From contig CANHVD010000009.1 of assembly GCA_947463775.1 (NCBI GenBank), positions 1-25,998 of the forward strand: a DNA stretch of 25,998 nt, in the 5' to 3' direction. Both the position numbers and the translations under genes were made by a program. The stretch comes from Planctomycetaceae bacterium. Lineage in GTDB: Bacteria; Planctomycetota; Planctomycetia; Planctomycetales; Planctomycetaceae. The notes below the pieces were generated by a model that searched no databases, had not been told where the DNA came from, and was given only the letters and a program-made list of their open reading frames with translations. Shown one piece after another: positions 8,056 through 15,510 of this stretch (the stretch's first letter is position 1; every line of letters starts with the position of its first letter).

Positions 8056-8703
8056 ATGAAAAGAGTCATTCTGGTACGACATGGAGAGTCTGAGATCAAC
8101 GCCGTCTGGAAAGAGAAGGCAATTTTCTGCGGCCAGATTGATACACCTCTGACGGAGAAAGGCCGACGGCAGGCACTCGATGTCGGACGACTTCTGGCAG
8201 ACACTTCGCAGTTCAGGATATCTCACGCAGTCAGCTCAATGCTTGTTCGTGCTGTCGACACGCTGCAGTTGATCAGGCAACAATTGACGACAGCACCAGA
8301 GCTGCTGCCTGCGATGCCCGAATTCAACGAACGGTCGCTCGGGCTTTTCGAGGGCCGCGCGAAAGAAGATGTCTACAGAGAATTCCCGGAGTACGAAAGC
8401 GATCCGGACTATTGTAGTTTTCGCGACCACTATCAACAAAAGGCTCCGGGTGGTGAGAACCTTTCTGAAGTCACTTCACGCGCATGGCCTGCGCTGGAGT
8501 CGATGTTGGAGCTTGCAGAGCCGGATGTTCTGATCGTTGCTCACTGCCAGGTGATTCGCTGCCTGATTGCTCGCGCGATTTCGCTTGATGCGAACGGGAC
8601 TTCAAGTCTGAAGATTCCTCACGCTGTACCAATCGTGCTGACTCAAACCGGGACTCATGGATTCAGTTTGGCTCGAAACTTTGAGTCAGACGCGAGAGGA
8701 TGA
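8056..8703 (+). CDS. Histidine phosphatase family protein (phosphoglycerate mutase-like)
   Basis: A 215-residue branch-1 histidine phosphatase. The phosphoryl-accepting RHGE motif is at 8-11 with His9. The second conserved residues are Arg65 in SSMLVRAVDT, the acid Glu92 in FNERSLG and His163 in IVAHC. The spacing and the segments CGQIDTPLTEKG and PGGEN resemble 2,3-bisphosphoglycerate-dependent phosphoglycerate mutases, so it may be a mutase or a broad phosphatase such as a CobC- or GpmB-like enzyme; motifs do not decide. There is no signal peptide, so it is cytoplasmic. The ATG has no strong ribosome binding site. It stands 155 bp after the dipeptidase gene, with a tandem repeat between, so co-transcription is possible but not shown. 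Confidence 0.9.
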   Translation: MKRVILVRHGESEINAVWKEKAIFCGQIDTPLTEKGRRQALDVGRLLADTSQFRISHAVSSMLVRAVDTLQLIRQQLTTAPELLPAMPEFNERSLGLFEGRAKEDVYREFPEYESDPDYCSFRDHYQQKAPGGENLSEVTSRAWPALESMLELAEPDVLIVAHCQVIRCLIARAISLDANGTSSLKIPHAVPIVLTQTGTHGFSLARNFESDARG

Positions 8704-8783
8704 ACTTGAAACCCTCGGGCAACAGCACGGGTCGGCTCAGCGACTTCTTTTACCATGAAGTTCATCAGGAAATTGCGTACGGT

Positions 8784-11384
8784 TTAGGCGGGCGGTCCTG
8801 AGCGGACAATCTGGCCTCCCTGCTTTCCGGGACCCGGGCCTAATTCGATTTCCCAATCGGCATGCGAAATCAGGGACTGATCGTGATCGATAACGACTAC
8901 GGAATGGCCGGTTTGCAGAAGAAAATCAATGCAGCCGACTAGACGTTCAATATCCTGCATGTGCAGACCGACGGAAGGTTCGTCCAGCAAAAACAGCGTC
9001 CGTCCGGAACGTGCGAGCTGAGCCGCTTTGCGGTTTTCTGCAGCCACTTCGCCGTCCGCCAGCGGAATCCCGGCCAGCATCGCGGCGATGCGAAGTCGTT
9101 GAGCTTCTCCACCGGAAATGGTGCTTAACGGTTGCCCGAGTCGCAGATATCCCAAGCCAGTCTGGCGGATTGCGTTCAGGCGTTGCTGGATTCGATGATG
9201 CCCATTGAAGAACGTAAATGACTCATCGGCCGTCATGTTCAGGATGTCAAAAACGGAACGATCCCGGTACCGAACCTCCAGCACTTCAGGACGAAATCGG
9301 CGACCGCTGCATTCTTCGCAGACCGTTTCGATGTCTGCCAGAAACTGCATTGCCACAGTGACAATGCCTCGCCCTTCGCACACCGGGCATCGTCCACCGG
9401 AAGCCGCATTGAAGCTGAACATGGCACGCGAGTAATTTCGTTTACGAGCCTCATGCGTTTCCGCCAGAAGAACTCGGATGTCATCAAAGACGCCGATCCA
9501 CGTGGCAGGAATACTTCGACGAGATCTTAGAACCGGACTCTGATCCAGCAAAACGACATGATCGATGCCATCAACGCCCTGCAGGCGATCAAGAGTTCCC
9601 GTCGCATCAGACGGCATCGGCAGCTTTAGATGCTGGCACATCGCCGGATAAAGAGTATCGATGATCAGAGAACTCTTGCCGCTGCCGCTGACTCCAGTCA
9701 CTGCGCAGAAAACACCGAGCGGCAAGTCAACATTCAGTCCTTTGATGTTGTGGCAGTTGGCGTTGTGAAGATTCAGCCATACTTCGGGCGTTCGGCGGGA
9801 AGCGACTGAGGTCGAGGAGAGTTGGGCTTTGTTTTGCCGTAACTTCTCGCCAGTCAGAGTCTTCGCCTTCAGCAATTGAGCCACGGAGCCCTGAAATTCT
9901 ACTCGTCCACCTTCCGAACCAGCTCCGGGGCCAATTTCAACAACATCGTCGGCCGCGAGAATGAATTGTGGATCGTGTTCCACCACAATCACAGTATTGC
10001 CTGCGCGTTGAAGATTGCGGACGCAGTTGATGATGCGATTTGTATCGCTGGCATGCAATCCGGCTGTCGGTTCATCCAGAACATAAAGCGTATTGATTAA
10101 TCCGGAACCCAGAGCCGAAGTCAGCATGACTCGCTGAGCTTCCCCGCTGGAAAGTGATTTCATTGTGCGATCAAGCGATAAGTAGCCAAGACCGCTTTGA
10201 CGCAAAAACTGCAGGCGGCGATCTGCATGCTCATGCGCAGAACGCAGGCCGATTTTCATTTCTGCAGAAAGAGCTGCGAACTGAGATTCCAGCCAGTTTG
10301 TGAGGTCGTCAAGCTCCAGCTGAGCGATCTCGGGCAACGTCATCGAGCCCCAGCGGATGTGTCGAGCATCCTCATTCAGTCGCGACCCGTAACATGATGT
10401 GCAAGGCGAATTGGACAGGACGTTTTTCTCCGTCGTCCGCTTTCGTTTCGAAGTCGGCGGCGGAGCAAGCTTTTGCTGGCCGGCCCCTTCGCAAACGGAG
10501 CAGGCACCAAGCGGCGAGAGAAAATTCAGCAGATCAGCGGAGAGTTCGGGGAACTGACGAGAACAGTTCGGGCAGGCGCGGCGATGCGAATAGCGGAAGC
10601 ATTGCCAGGCGATGCCGTCAACGACCATGGTTTCTGAGGACATGGTTTCTGAGCTGACTGAAGACGACGATTCGACCAGCACCAGACAGGCAGCGCTCGA
10701 AAGAGAACTGGAGTTGTGGACGGCTTCGGCAATTCGAGTGGCCGCTGAGGAGTCCGCTTTGAGTCGATCGGCCACGACGATCAGCGGAGACTGAGCCAGT
10801 GAGAAATTCAATTCTTCCATCCGCACGGTTTTTTCCCCCACGATCGCGCGAGGAAAACCCTGTCGGACGAGGTCAGCCGGCAAATTTGCATCTGTCGAGG
10901 GATCAAAACCAATCACCGCGCAGATCTGGACGCGACAGTTGGCGGCTTTCTGGAGAATTTCGACAGCCGCGTGTTCTGCGGAAATCACATCGATCGGAAT
11001 CCGGCAAGCGGGGCAAAACTGACGGCCAGCCTGAGCAACCAAAAGGCGGAGAGAATCGAGAACTTCAGAACGTGTCCCTAATGTGTTGCGAGTTCCGTCG
11101 GAACGTAGTTGCTGGCGGATCGCGATTGCCGGCGGCAAACCCGAGATTCGATCAGCAGCCGGGCGTTCGATGCGATCCAGAAACTGCCGCGCCGACGGTG
11201 AGAACGTTTCGATGTATCGCCGCTGGCCTTCGGCATACAGAGTATCAAACGCCAGACTGCTTTTTCCGGAACCACTGAGTCCACAGATCACAGTCAGGGC
11301 GTGGTGAGCAATCTTCAGGGAGACTCCCTGCAAGTTGTGAACTCGCCCACCTTCCAGCTCGATAAACCGCGAAACAGACACCAA
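8784..11384 (-). CDS. uvrA: UvrA-family excinuclease ABC subunit A (shorter paralogue)
   Basis: An 866-residue tandem ABC ATPase with UvrA architecture. Family role: DNA-damage recognition in nucleotide excision repair, delivering UvrB. Walker A motifs are GLSGSGKSS (35-43) and GVSGSGKSS (564-572). Signatures are LSSGEAQR (411-418, Ser instead of the usual Gly) and ISGGEAQR (756-763). Walker B segments are YVLDEPTAGLH and FLLDEPSVGLH. Zinc-finger cysteines lie in CPNC (271-274), CSVC (295-298) and CTSC (328-331), and in CPVC (666-669) with CEEC (689-692). A CPAC segment (124-127) starts the UvrB-binding region, which looks short and variable. Canonical UvrA is about 940 residues, so this may be a second UvrA rather than the main one. 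The start is TTG or the adjacent GTG at 11381; neither has a strong ribosome binding site. Confidence 0.9.
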   Translation of the reverse strand: MVSVSRFIELEGGRVHNLQGVSLKIAHHALTVICGLSGSGKSSLAFDTLYAEGQRRYIETFSPSARQFLDRIERPAADRISGLPPAIAIRQQLRSDGTRNTLGTRSEVLDSLRLLVAQAGRQFCPACRIPIDVISAEHAAVEILQKAANCRVQICAVIGFDPSTDANLPADLVRQGFPRAIVGEKTVRMEELNFSLAQSPLIVVADRLKADSSAATRIAEAVHNSSSLSSAACLVLVESSSSVSSETMSSETMVVDGIAWQCFRYSHRRACPNCSRQFPELSADLLNFLSPLGACSVCEGAGQQKLAPPPTSKRKRTTEKNVLSNSPCTSCYGSRLNEDARHIRWGSMTLPEIAQLELDDLTNWLESQFAALSAEMKIGLRSAHEHADRRLQFLRQSGLGYLSLDRTMKSLSSGEAQRVMLTSALGSGLINTLYVLDEPTAGLHASDTNRIINCVRNLQRAGNTVIVVEHDPQFILAADDVVEIGPGAGSEGGRVEFQGSVAQLLKAKTLTGEKLRQNKAQLSSTSVASRRTPEVWLNLHNANCHNIKGLNVDLPLGVFCAVTGVSGSGKSSLIIDTLYPAMCQHLKLPMPSDATGTLDRLQGVDGIDHVVLLDQSPVLRSRRSIPATWIGVFDDIRVLLAETHEARKRNYSRAMFSFNAASGGRCPVCEGRGIVTVAMQFLADIETVCEECSGRRFRPEVLEVRYRDRSVFDILNMTADESFTFFNGHHRIQQRLNAIRQTGLGYLRLGQPLSTISGGEAQRLRIAAMLAGIPLADGEVAAENRKAAQLARSGRTLFLLDEPSVGLHMQDIERLVGCIDFLLQTGHSVVVIDHDQSLISHADWEIELGPGPGKQGGQIVRSGPPA
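10626..10655. repeat. 15-bp in-frame tandem duplication inside the UvrA gene
   Basis: The unit CATGGTTTCTGAGGA is repeated immediately with 13 of 15 matches. In the protein this gives SSETM twice in a row within a serine-rich stretch (about residues 224-252) between the UvrB-binding-like region and the first zinc-finger cysteines. It looks like a recent slippage duplication in a tolerant linker. Confidence 0.7.
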
Positions 11385-11568
11385 TTAGACCCCGGAAGGA
11401 AAGAGCGTTTACGATGGCAAGACACAAAATCAGCAGTTCGGACCGGTCATTCTGAAGGTTAGAGCATTGTTCGCCCAATCAACGATCAAAGATTCTCGCG
11501 TGGCGCCCCCTGAGCCAACTTTTCCTTACAAAAATTGCTTCCCAATGCCAGGAGCGCCCCTGAGCAGG

Positions 11569-11596
11569 TTGCGTCTCCAGGGAGCAGTTCTATAAT
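11569..11596 (+). promoter_or_regulatory. Candidate sigma70-type promoter upstream of nuoI
   Basis: A perfect -10 box TATAAT lies at 11591-11596. A TTGCGT at 11569-11574 with a 16-bp spacer is a fair -35 box. The predicted start would fall about 70 nt before the nuoI ATG, the right position to drive the complex I cluster. Planctomycete promoters are poorly characterised, so this rests on match to the general bacterial consensus only. Confidence 0.45.
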
Positions 11597-11673
11597 CCCA
11601 CGAACTCTTTTCTGACTGTCATATTCCTGCCTTAAAGAGCGATTCGCAAGGCCGCGACCGGGGGTTGATTCCC

Positions 11674-12225
11674 ATGTTTTTGTGGTTCCGCAACGTCTGG
11701 ATGTCTGTTGTGACCGTCCTGCAGGGGATGTACGTCACGCTCTTGACGATGTTCAAGACGTACAACCGCCGCACTTTTACCGAGGTCTACGAGTATCCGG
11801 AAGTGCCGCTGAAGGTGAAGCCTCGCTATCGCGGTTTCCATCGATTTGACCTGACCACATGCATTGGCTGTGAGAAGTGTGCAGTTGCCTGCCCGGTGGA
11901 CTGCATTTATATCGACAAAGAAAAAAGCCCGGTCGGAAAAGGCTTCCGAATCAATGGCTTTACGATTGACTACACCAAGTGCATGTTCTGTGCGTTGTGC
12001 GTCGATCCGTGTCCGGTTGACTGTATCTTCATGGGGTCCAATCATGACCTCAGCTGCTATAGTCGTGATGGATGCATTGTTGACTATGCGAAACTGCCGT
12101 TGCAGATTGCATGGGGTAAGGCCTCTCTGAATCCGACGGTTGTTGCGGAATCCAAGGTTCTGCACTCACCAGTTTGGGTGAAGGGTGAGCCGAGTCCGTT
12201 TGAGTTTGCCGGGACTGAGCATTAG
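11674..12225 (+). CDS. nuoI: NADH-quinone oxidoreductase subunit I (NuoI)
   Basis: A 183-residue ferredoxin-type subunit of respiratory complex I. It carries two [4Fe-4S] clusters that pass electrons from the peripheral arm towards the quinone site. The first cluster motif is CIGCEKCAVACP (63-74) and the second is CMFCALCVDPCP (103-114), the standard CxxCxxCxxxCP pair. An N-terminal hydrophobic helix (about 9-27) fits membrane attachment. I chose the ATG at 11674 because GGGGG lies 9 nt upstream; the in-frame TTG at 11665 is less likely. In standard nuo operons nuoI lies between nuoH and nuoJ. Here it stands first and alone, 322 bp before the DUF2203-nuoA-nuoC-nuoD run, with its own candidate promoter. 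Confidence 0.95.
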   Translation: MFLWFRNVWMSVVTVLQGMYVTLLTMFKTYNRRTFTEVYEYPEVPLKVKPRYRGFHRFDLTTCIGCEKCAVACPVDCIYIDKEKSPVGKGFRINGFTIDYTKCMFCALCVDPCPVDCIFMGSNHDLSCYSRDGCIVDYAKLPLQIAWGKASLNPTVVAESKVLHSPVWVKGEPSPFEFAGTEH

Positions 12226-12547
12226 CGAAATATTAAGACGCGAATTTCAAGTAGGATGGGCATTCCCGGCTGTCGAAAGCCAGTCGCACAGAAATGCCCA
12301 ACCTGATGTTGAAGTTTGACAACGCACAATGGATGTCGAGTGTGCGTGGTGTGAAGTGCTGAAAAGGCCGCTCGGCTGTTATAGAGTTCGAGATGCCGGG
12401 TGATTTTGAAGCTGCAAATCGGAGTTTATGATCGAGAGAATTCTGGTATTTGCAGTTTGCCGTGTTTGAGTGGTAGTGCAGATTCGGTAGAGATCTTCGA
12501 CGGAGTTCGAGGATGATTGATCGAGTGTACTTTACGAAAAGCAGAAC
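12226..12547. other. Spacer between nuoI and DUF2203 with several inverted repeats
   Basis: This 322-bp stretch has no convincing gene. It contains three inverted repeats in series: the GTAG-footed element at 12251-12303, CGCACA (12323-12328) with TGTGCG (12341-12346), and CTGCAAAT (12412-12419) with ATTTGCAG (12448-12455). A TTGACA at 12316-12321 has no convincing -10 partner. The stretch may hold a terminator for nuoI and a leader for the downstream genes, but nothing here proves it. Confidence 0.5.
12251..12303. repeat. GTAG-footed imperfect hairpin (REP-like or terminator)
   Basis: GTAG at 12251 opens an element whose outer arms pair GGATGGGCATT with AATGCCCAACC, one mismatch in eleven, and which encloses a smaller GGCT/AGCC hairpin (12268-12281). 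It starts 25 nt after the nuoI stop. The GTAG foot resembles the pair at 6798-6865, but the stem sequence is unrelated, so this may be a different repeat family or simply a terminator. Confidence 0.5.
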
Positions 12548-12997
12548 ATGGTTGCGGATGAAACTTTGCTGACTGCGGATGAAGTGAATCAGCGTTTGCC
12601 GTTGGTTCGTTCAATCGTCGGGGACATCGTTAGTCTTCATGCGGATATCTCGTTCCGTCGACAGCGATTGCTGTCGCTCAGAGAACGACATCCGGCTCCG
12701 AAGTCGAACGATTCTGTCTACGAGCAGGAGGTTCTGCAGATGGAATCGGAACTGGCCGATGACGAGGTCCGCCTGGGCTCTTATGCTCAGGAACTTCTGG
12801 ATATCGGAGGGTTTCTGACGGATCCGGCGGAAGGTCGAGTCGACTTTCTGGGGGATCTTGGAGGAGAGCGAGTGTTCTTCTGCTGGCAGTCCGCTGAACC
12901 CGAGGTGCTAGGTTGGCATTCCGGGGCCTGTGGCGAATCAGAACGAATCCTGCTCGATCATGAACTTGGCAGTATGACGATTTCAGAGGGTAAGTGA
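12548..12997 (+). CDS. DUF2203 family protein
   Basis: A 149-residue protein that I recognise as DUF2203 by its layout: an opening LLTADEVNQRLPLVRSIVGD segment (about 7-26), a charged helical, probably coiled-coil region (about 28-85) with a heptad-like pattern, then GGFLTDPAEGRVDFLGDL (about 87-104) and a final block containing VFFCW and EPEVLGWH. The biochemical role of the family is not known to me. It has no signal peptide or membrane segment. Its stop codon TGA (12995-12997) overlaps the nuoA ATG by one base, which points to translational coupling and a shared transcript. The ATG has only a weak ribosome binding site. A role in complex I assembly or regulation is inference from this linkage alone. 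Confidence 0.85.
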   Translation: MVADETLLTADEVNQRLPLVRSIVGDIVSLHADISFRRQRLLSLRERHPAPKSNDSVYEQEVLQMESELADDEVRLGSYAQELLDIGGFLTDPAEGRVDFLGDLGGERVFFCWQSAEPEVLGWHSGACGESERILLDHELGSMTISEGK

Positions 12998-13533
12998 TGA
13001 CGGATCTCGTCGGGCATTTTTTAGCGTTTGGATTGTTGGCCATCGGTTTCCTGATGGTGCCGCTGATTGTTGGGCGATTTCTGCGCCCCAATTTGCCTAA
13101 TCCGGAGAAGGATGCCATCTACGAATGCGGTGAGCCAGCAATTGGTTCGAGCTACATTCAGTTCGACCTTCGCTTCTACGTGGTGGCATTGTTGTTCATC
13201 ATTTTCGACGTTGAAATTGCGTTCTTCTTTCCATGGGCGTCGGTCTATGGCAGTGCAATGCAGTTGGCTGACTCGCGAATCACCGATGCTGCACGGTCAG
13301 ACTTGAGTGCACGATTGCTGAGTATTGATCCTACGGCGATGACTCCTGATTACGTAGTTGCGTCAGATGCGGCGATCAAACTGGGCTGGATTGGTTTGGC
13401 GGACATCCTCGTATTCTTCGGAGTTCTGCTGGTAGGATTCGCTTATGTCTGGAAACGTGGCGATCTGGACTGGATCCGGGCTCTGACCAAGAAATCACAA
13501 CAGGCGAAGGATCAGACGGCTGGAATGGCCTGA
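12997..13533 (+). CDS. nuoA: NADH-quinone oxidoreductase subunit A (NuoA)
   Basis: A 178-residue membrane subunit of complex I with three transmembrane helices (about 6-27, 57-78 and 130-152). It contains the conserved YECGE loop (42-46), which borders the quinone site region, and FDVEIAFFFPW (70-80) in helix 2. Between helices 2 and 3 lies a stretch of about 50 residues (82-131) that is hydrophilic and longer than in typical NuoA, making the protein longer than the usual 120-150. The ATG at 12997 is preceded by GAGGG at 6 nt and overlaps the DUF2203 stop; a GTG one codon earlier is less likely. nuoC follows after 53 nt, where nuoB would normally be. Confidence 0.93.
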   Translation: MTDLVGHFLAFGLLAIGFLMVPLIVGRFLRPNLPNPEKDAIYECGEPAIGSSYIQFDLRFYVVALLFIIFDVEIAFFFPWASVYGSAMQLADSRITDAARSDLSARLLSIDPTAMTPDYVVASDAAIKLGWIGLADILVFFGVLLVGFAYVWKRGDLDWIRALTKKSQQAKDQTAGMA

Positions 13534-13586
13534 CGTCTTGTCTCGTAGTTTCGCTGCTTTAGATCTTAAAATTGGATCCACTGTTC

Positions 13587-14120
13587 ATGGATATTCAGGG
13601 CATTCACTCGATCCTGCTGGAACGATTTGGCGAGTCTGTTGTCGGCAGTCAGACGTTTAAGGCGATTGACCCGTGGATTCAGGTTTCTGCGGCTTCAATT
13701 GTGGAAGTCTGCACGTTTCTGCGTGACGACTCACGATTGCTGTTCAATCATCTGAACGATCTTTGCGGAGTCGATTACTTCGAGCCTGATGCCAAGAAGG
13801 CGGCCAAGTTTGGCCATGAGCCGCATGTCGAAGTGGTATACCACCTCAGCAGCCTGAAGCAGAGACATCAGTTGAAGTTGAAAGTCGTTGTACCTCGCTG
13901 GAAGGACAACGTGGAAGGGCAGTTGCCGGTCGTTCCATCGCTGAGTGCAGTCTTTGGAATTGCCAACTGGCACGAACGCGAAGCCTACGACCTGATGGGG
14001 ATTCACTTCGAAGGCCATCCTAATCTGCGTCGGATTCTGTGTCCGGAAGACTGGATTGGTCATCCGATGCGAAAGGATTATGCCTTTCCGCTTGAGTATC
14101 ATGGTGTGCGTGGTCGTTAA
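13587..14120 (+). CDS. nuoC: NADH-quinone oxidoreductase subunit C (NuoC)
   Basis: A 177-residue 30-kDa-type peripheral arm subunit of complex I. The family signature is clear near the C-terminus: WHEREAYDLMGIHFEGH, then PNLRRILCPEDW and GHPMRKDY. It is a separate NuoC, not the NuoCD fusion found in E. coli. The ATG at 13587 has a weak ribosome binding site; an in-frame TTG at 13572 would add five residues. The gene follows nuoA by 53 nt and precedes nuoD by 66 nt on the same strand, consistent with one transcript. No nuoB lies between nuoA and nuoC. Confidence 0.93.
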   Translation: MDIQGIHSILLERFGESVVGSQTFKAIDPWIQVSAASIVEVCTFLRDDSRLLFNHLNDLCGVDYFEPDAKKAAKFGHEPHVEVVYHLSSLKQRHQLKLKVVVPRWKDNVEGQLPVVPSLSAVFGIANWHEREAYDLMGIHFEGHPNLRRILCPEDWIGHPMRKDYAFPLEYHGVRGR

Positions 14121-14186
14121 CTGTGGATTTCCCGGGGATTATTCGAAGAGTTGGCTCGGCAGTGTTCGGCCAGGAGTTCTTTGTCC

Positions 14187-15425
14187 ATGAGTTTGCAGAT
14201 TGAAGATCCACGCATCGTTGAGTTCGACGTTCAGACCGATGAGATGCTGGTCAATATGGGACCTCAGCATCCCAGCACTCATGGTGTGTTGCGACTGTTG
14301 CTGAGAACCGACGGGGAAATTGTGCATGAATGCACGCCTCACATCGGCTATCTGCATCGCTGTGCAGAAAAGATCGGCGAAAACCTGTCGCCTCCGCAGT
14401 ACATCCCGTACACGGACCGTATGGACTATCTGGCCGCGATGAACATGAATCTCGGCTTTGCGTTGGCCGTCGAGAAGCTGATCGGGATGGAAGTGCCAGA
14501 AAAGGCCGTTCATCTGCGAGTACTGATCGCGGAAATTGGCCGTATCGCAAGCCATCTCGTCGGGATGGGAACCTACGGACTGGACCTTGGAACATTCAGT
14601 CCGTTTCTCTACGCGTTTCGTGAACGCGAGATCATTCTGGATCTGTTCGAAGAAGTTTGTGGTGCTCGACTGACCTACAGTTACATCACGATCGGCGGGG
14701 CAACTCACGACCTTCCGGACGAAATTGAAATGCCGGATGGATTGGCATCTCTGATCGGCAAGCACAAGGGTGAGCGTTTGCCGTTTCTGGACGTCATCGA
14801 GATCTTCCTGCAGTGGTTGGAACTCCGAATTCGTGAGTACCACACATTGCTGACGAAGAACATGATCTTTATCAGCCGTACCGCCGGTCTTGGCATCTTG
14901 TCACCTGAAATGGCTGTCAGCTATGGCTGCACAGGGCCGGTCCTTCGCGGCAGCGGTGTTGATTTTGACCTCCGTCGCGACGGCGAAGCAATCTACACGC
15001 GAATGTACAAGGGCTACGATTTCGAAGTTCCTGTCGCACCGTTCAAAGAAGCACCTCGCGAAGTTATTGTCGGTGATAACTGGTGTCGGTTCTACGTCCG
15101 CATGATGGAAGTGGTTCAGGCGATTCGCCTGGTTCGCCAGGCGATTCCAAAGTACAAGGCGGCCACCGGTTCCTATCGCGAACCGTTCAAGATGAACACC
15201 AAACTCCCGAAGGACGAGGTGTATCTTGAAACCGAAGCACCTCGCGGCCAGATGGGCTTCTACGTCGTTGGTAACGGCGAGGGCAATCCCCTGCGTCTGC
15301 GTGCCAAGAGTAGTTGTTTCTGCAACGTATCCGTCACAGACCAGATCTGTCAGGGCGTCCCCCTTGCCGATATCCCGGCGATCGTCGGATCGCTGGATAT
15401 TGTGATGGGTGAAATCGACAGGTAG
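14187..15425 (+). CDS. nuoD: NADH-quinone oxidoreductase subunit D (NuoD)
   Basis: A 412-residue 49-kDa subunit of complex I, related to the large subunit of NiFe hydrogenases, which forms the quinone-binding cavity with NuoB. Canonical blocks are present: MGPQHPSTHGVLR near the N-terminus, HIGYLHRCAEK, YTDRMDYLAAM, RVLIAEIGRIASHL, and the C-terminal end SLDIVMGEIDR. Length matches stand-alone NuoD. I prefer the ATG at 14187, with AGGAG 10 nt upstream, over the in-frame TTG at 14151, because the extra twelve residues do not resemble the family. It is the last nuo gene in the window; the next gene encodes an unrelated HEAT protein after an 85-bp spacer with a hairpin. Confidence 0.96.
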   Translation: MSLQIEDPRIVEFDVQTDEMLVNMGPQHPSTHGVLRLLLRTDGEIVHECTPHIGYLHRCAEKIGENLSPPQYIPYTDRMDYLAAMNMNLGFALAVEKLIGMEVPEKAVHLRVLIAEIGRIASHLVGMGTYGLDLGTFSPFLYAFREREIILDLFEEVCGARLTYSYITIGGATHDLPDEIEMPDGLASLIGKHKGERLPFLDVIEIFLQWLELRIREYHTLLTKNMIFISRTAGLGILSPEMAVSYGCTGPVLRGSGVDFDLRRDGEAIYTRMYKGYDFEVPVAPFKEAPREVIVGDNWCRFYVRMMEVVQAIRLVRQAIPKYKAATGSYREPFKMNTKLPKDEVYLETEAPRGQMGFYVVGNGEGNPLRLRAKSSCFCNVSVTDQICQGVPLADIPAIVGSLDIVMGEIDR

Positions 15426-15430
15426 TGCAC

Positions 15431-15468
15431 TCGTGCGGAATCGGTCACTTCGGCTGCATCCCGCACGA
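15431..15468. terminator. Hairpin after nuoD
   Basis: TCGTGCGG (15431-15438) pairs perfectly with CCGCACGA (15461-15468) over a 22-nt loop, starting 5 nt after the nuoD stop. The 3' side continues TTATACT, which has few T residues. It may end the nuo transcript. TATACT at 15470-15475 could equally serve as a -10 box for the next gene. Confidence 0.4.
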
Positions 15469-15510
15469 TTATACTGATTCGATGCTCAAAACGAATACGG
15501 AGACTGAACT

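Noticed and set aside
8701..8764. Terminator formed by TGAACTT and AAGTTCA between the histidine phosphatase and UvrA genes
   Set aside because: The arms are only 7 bp, A/T-rich and 50 nt apart, which is likely by chance.
12316..12346. A sigma70 promoter starting at TTGACA (12316-12321)
   Set aside because: No acceptable -10 box occurs 16-18 bp downstream; the region is occupied by a CGCACA/TGTGCG inverted repeat instead.
13534..13586. A hidden or very short nuoB between nuoA and nuoC
   Set aside because: Only 53 nt are available, far too few for NuoB, and no NuoB-like cysteine motif is seen in any frame of the cluster.
14139..14843. A 234-codon minus-strand open frame opposite nuoD
   Set aside because: It lies antisense to the strongly conserved nuoD coding sequence and has no recognisable motif, so it is a codon-bias shadow.
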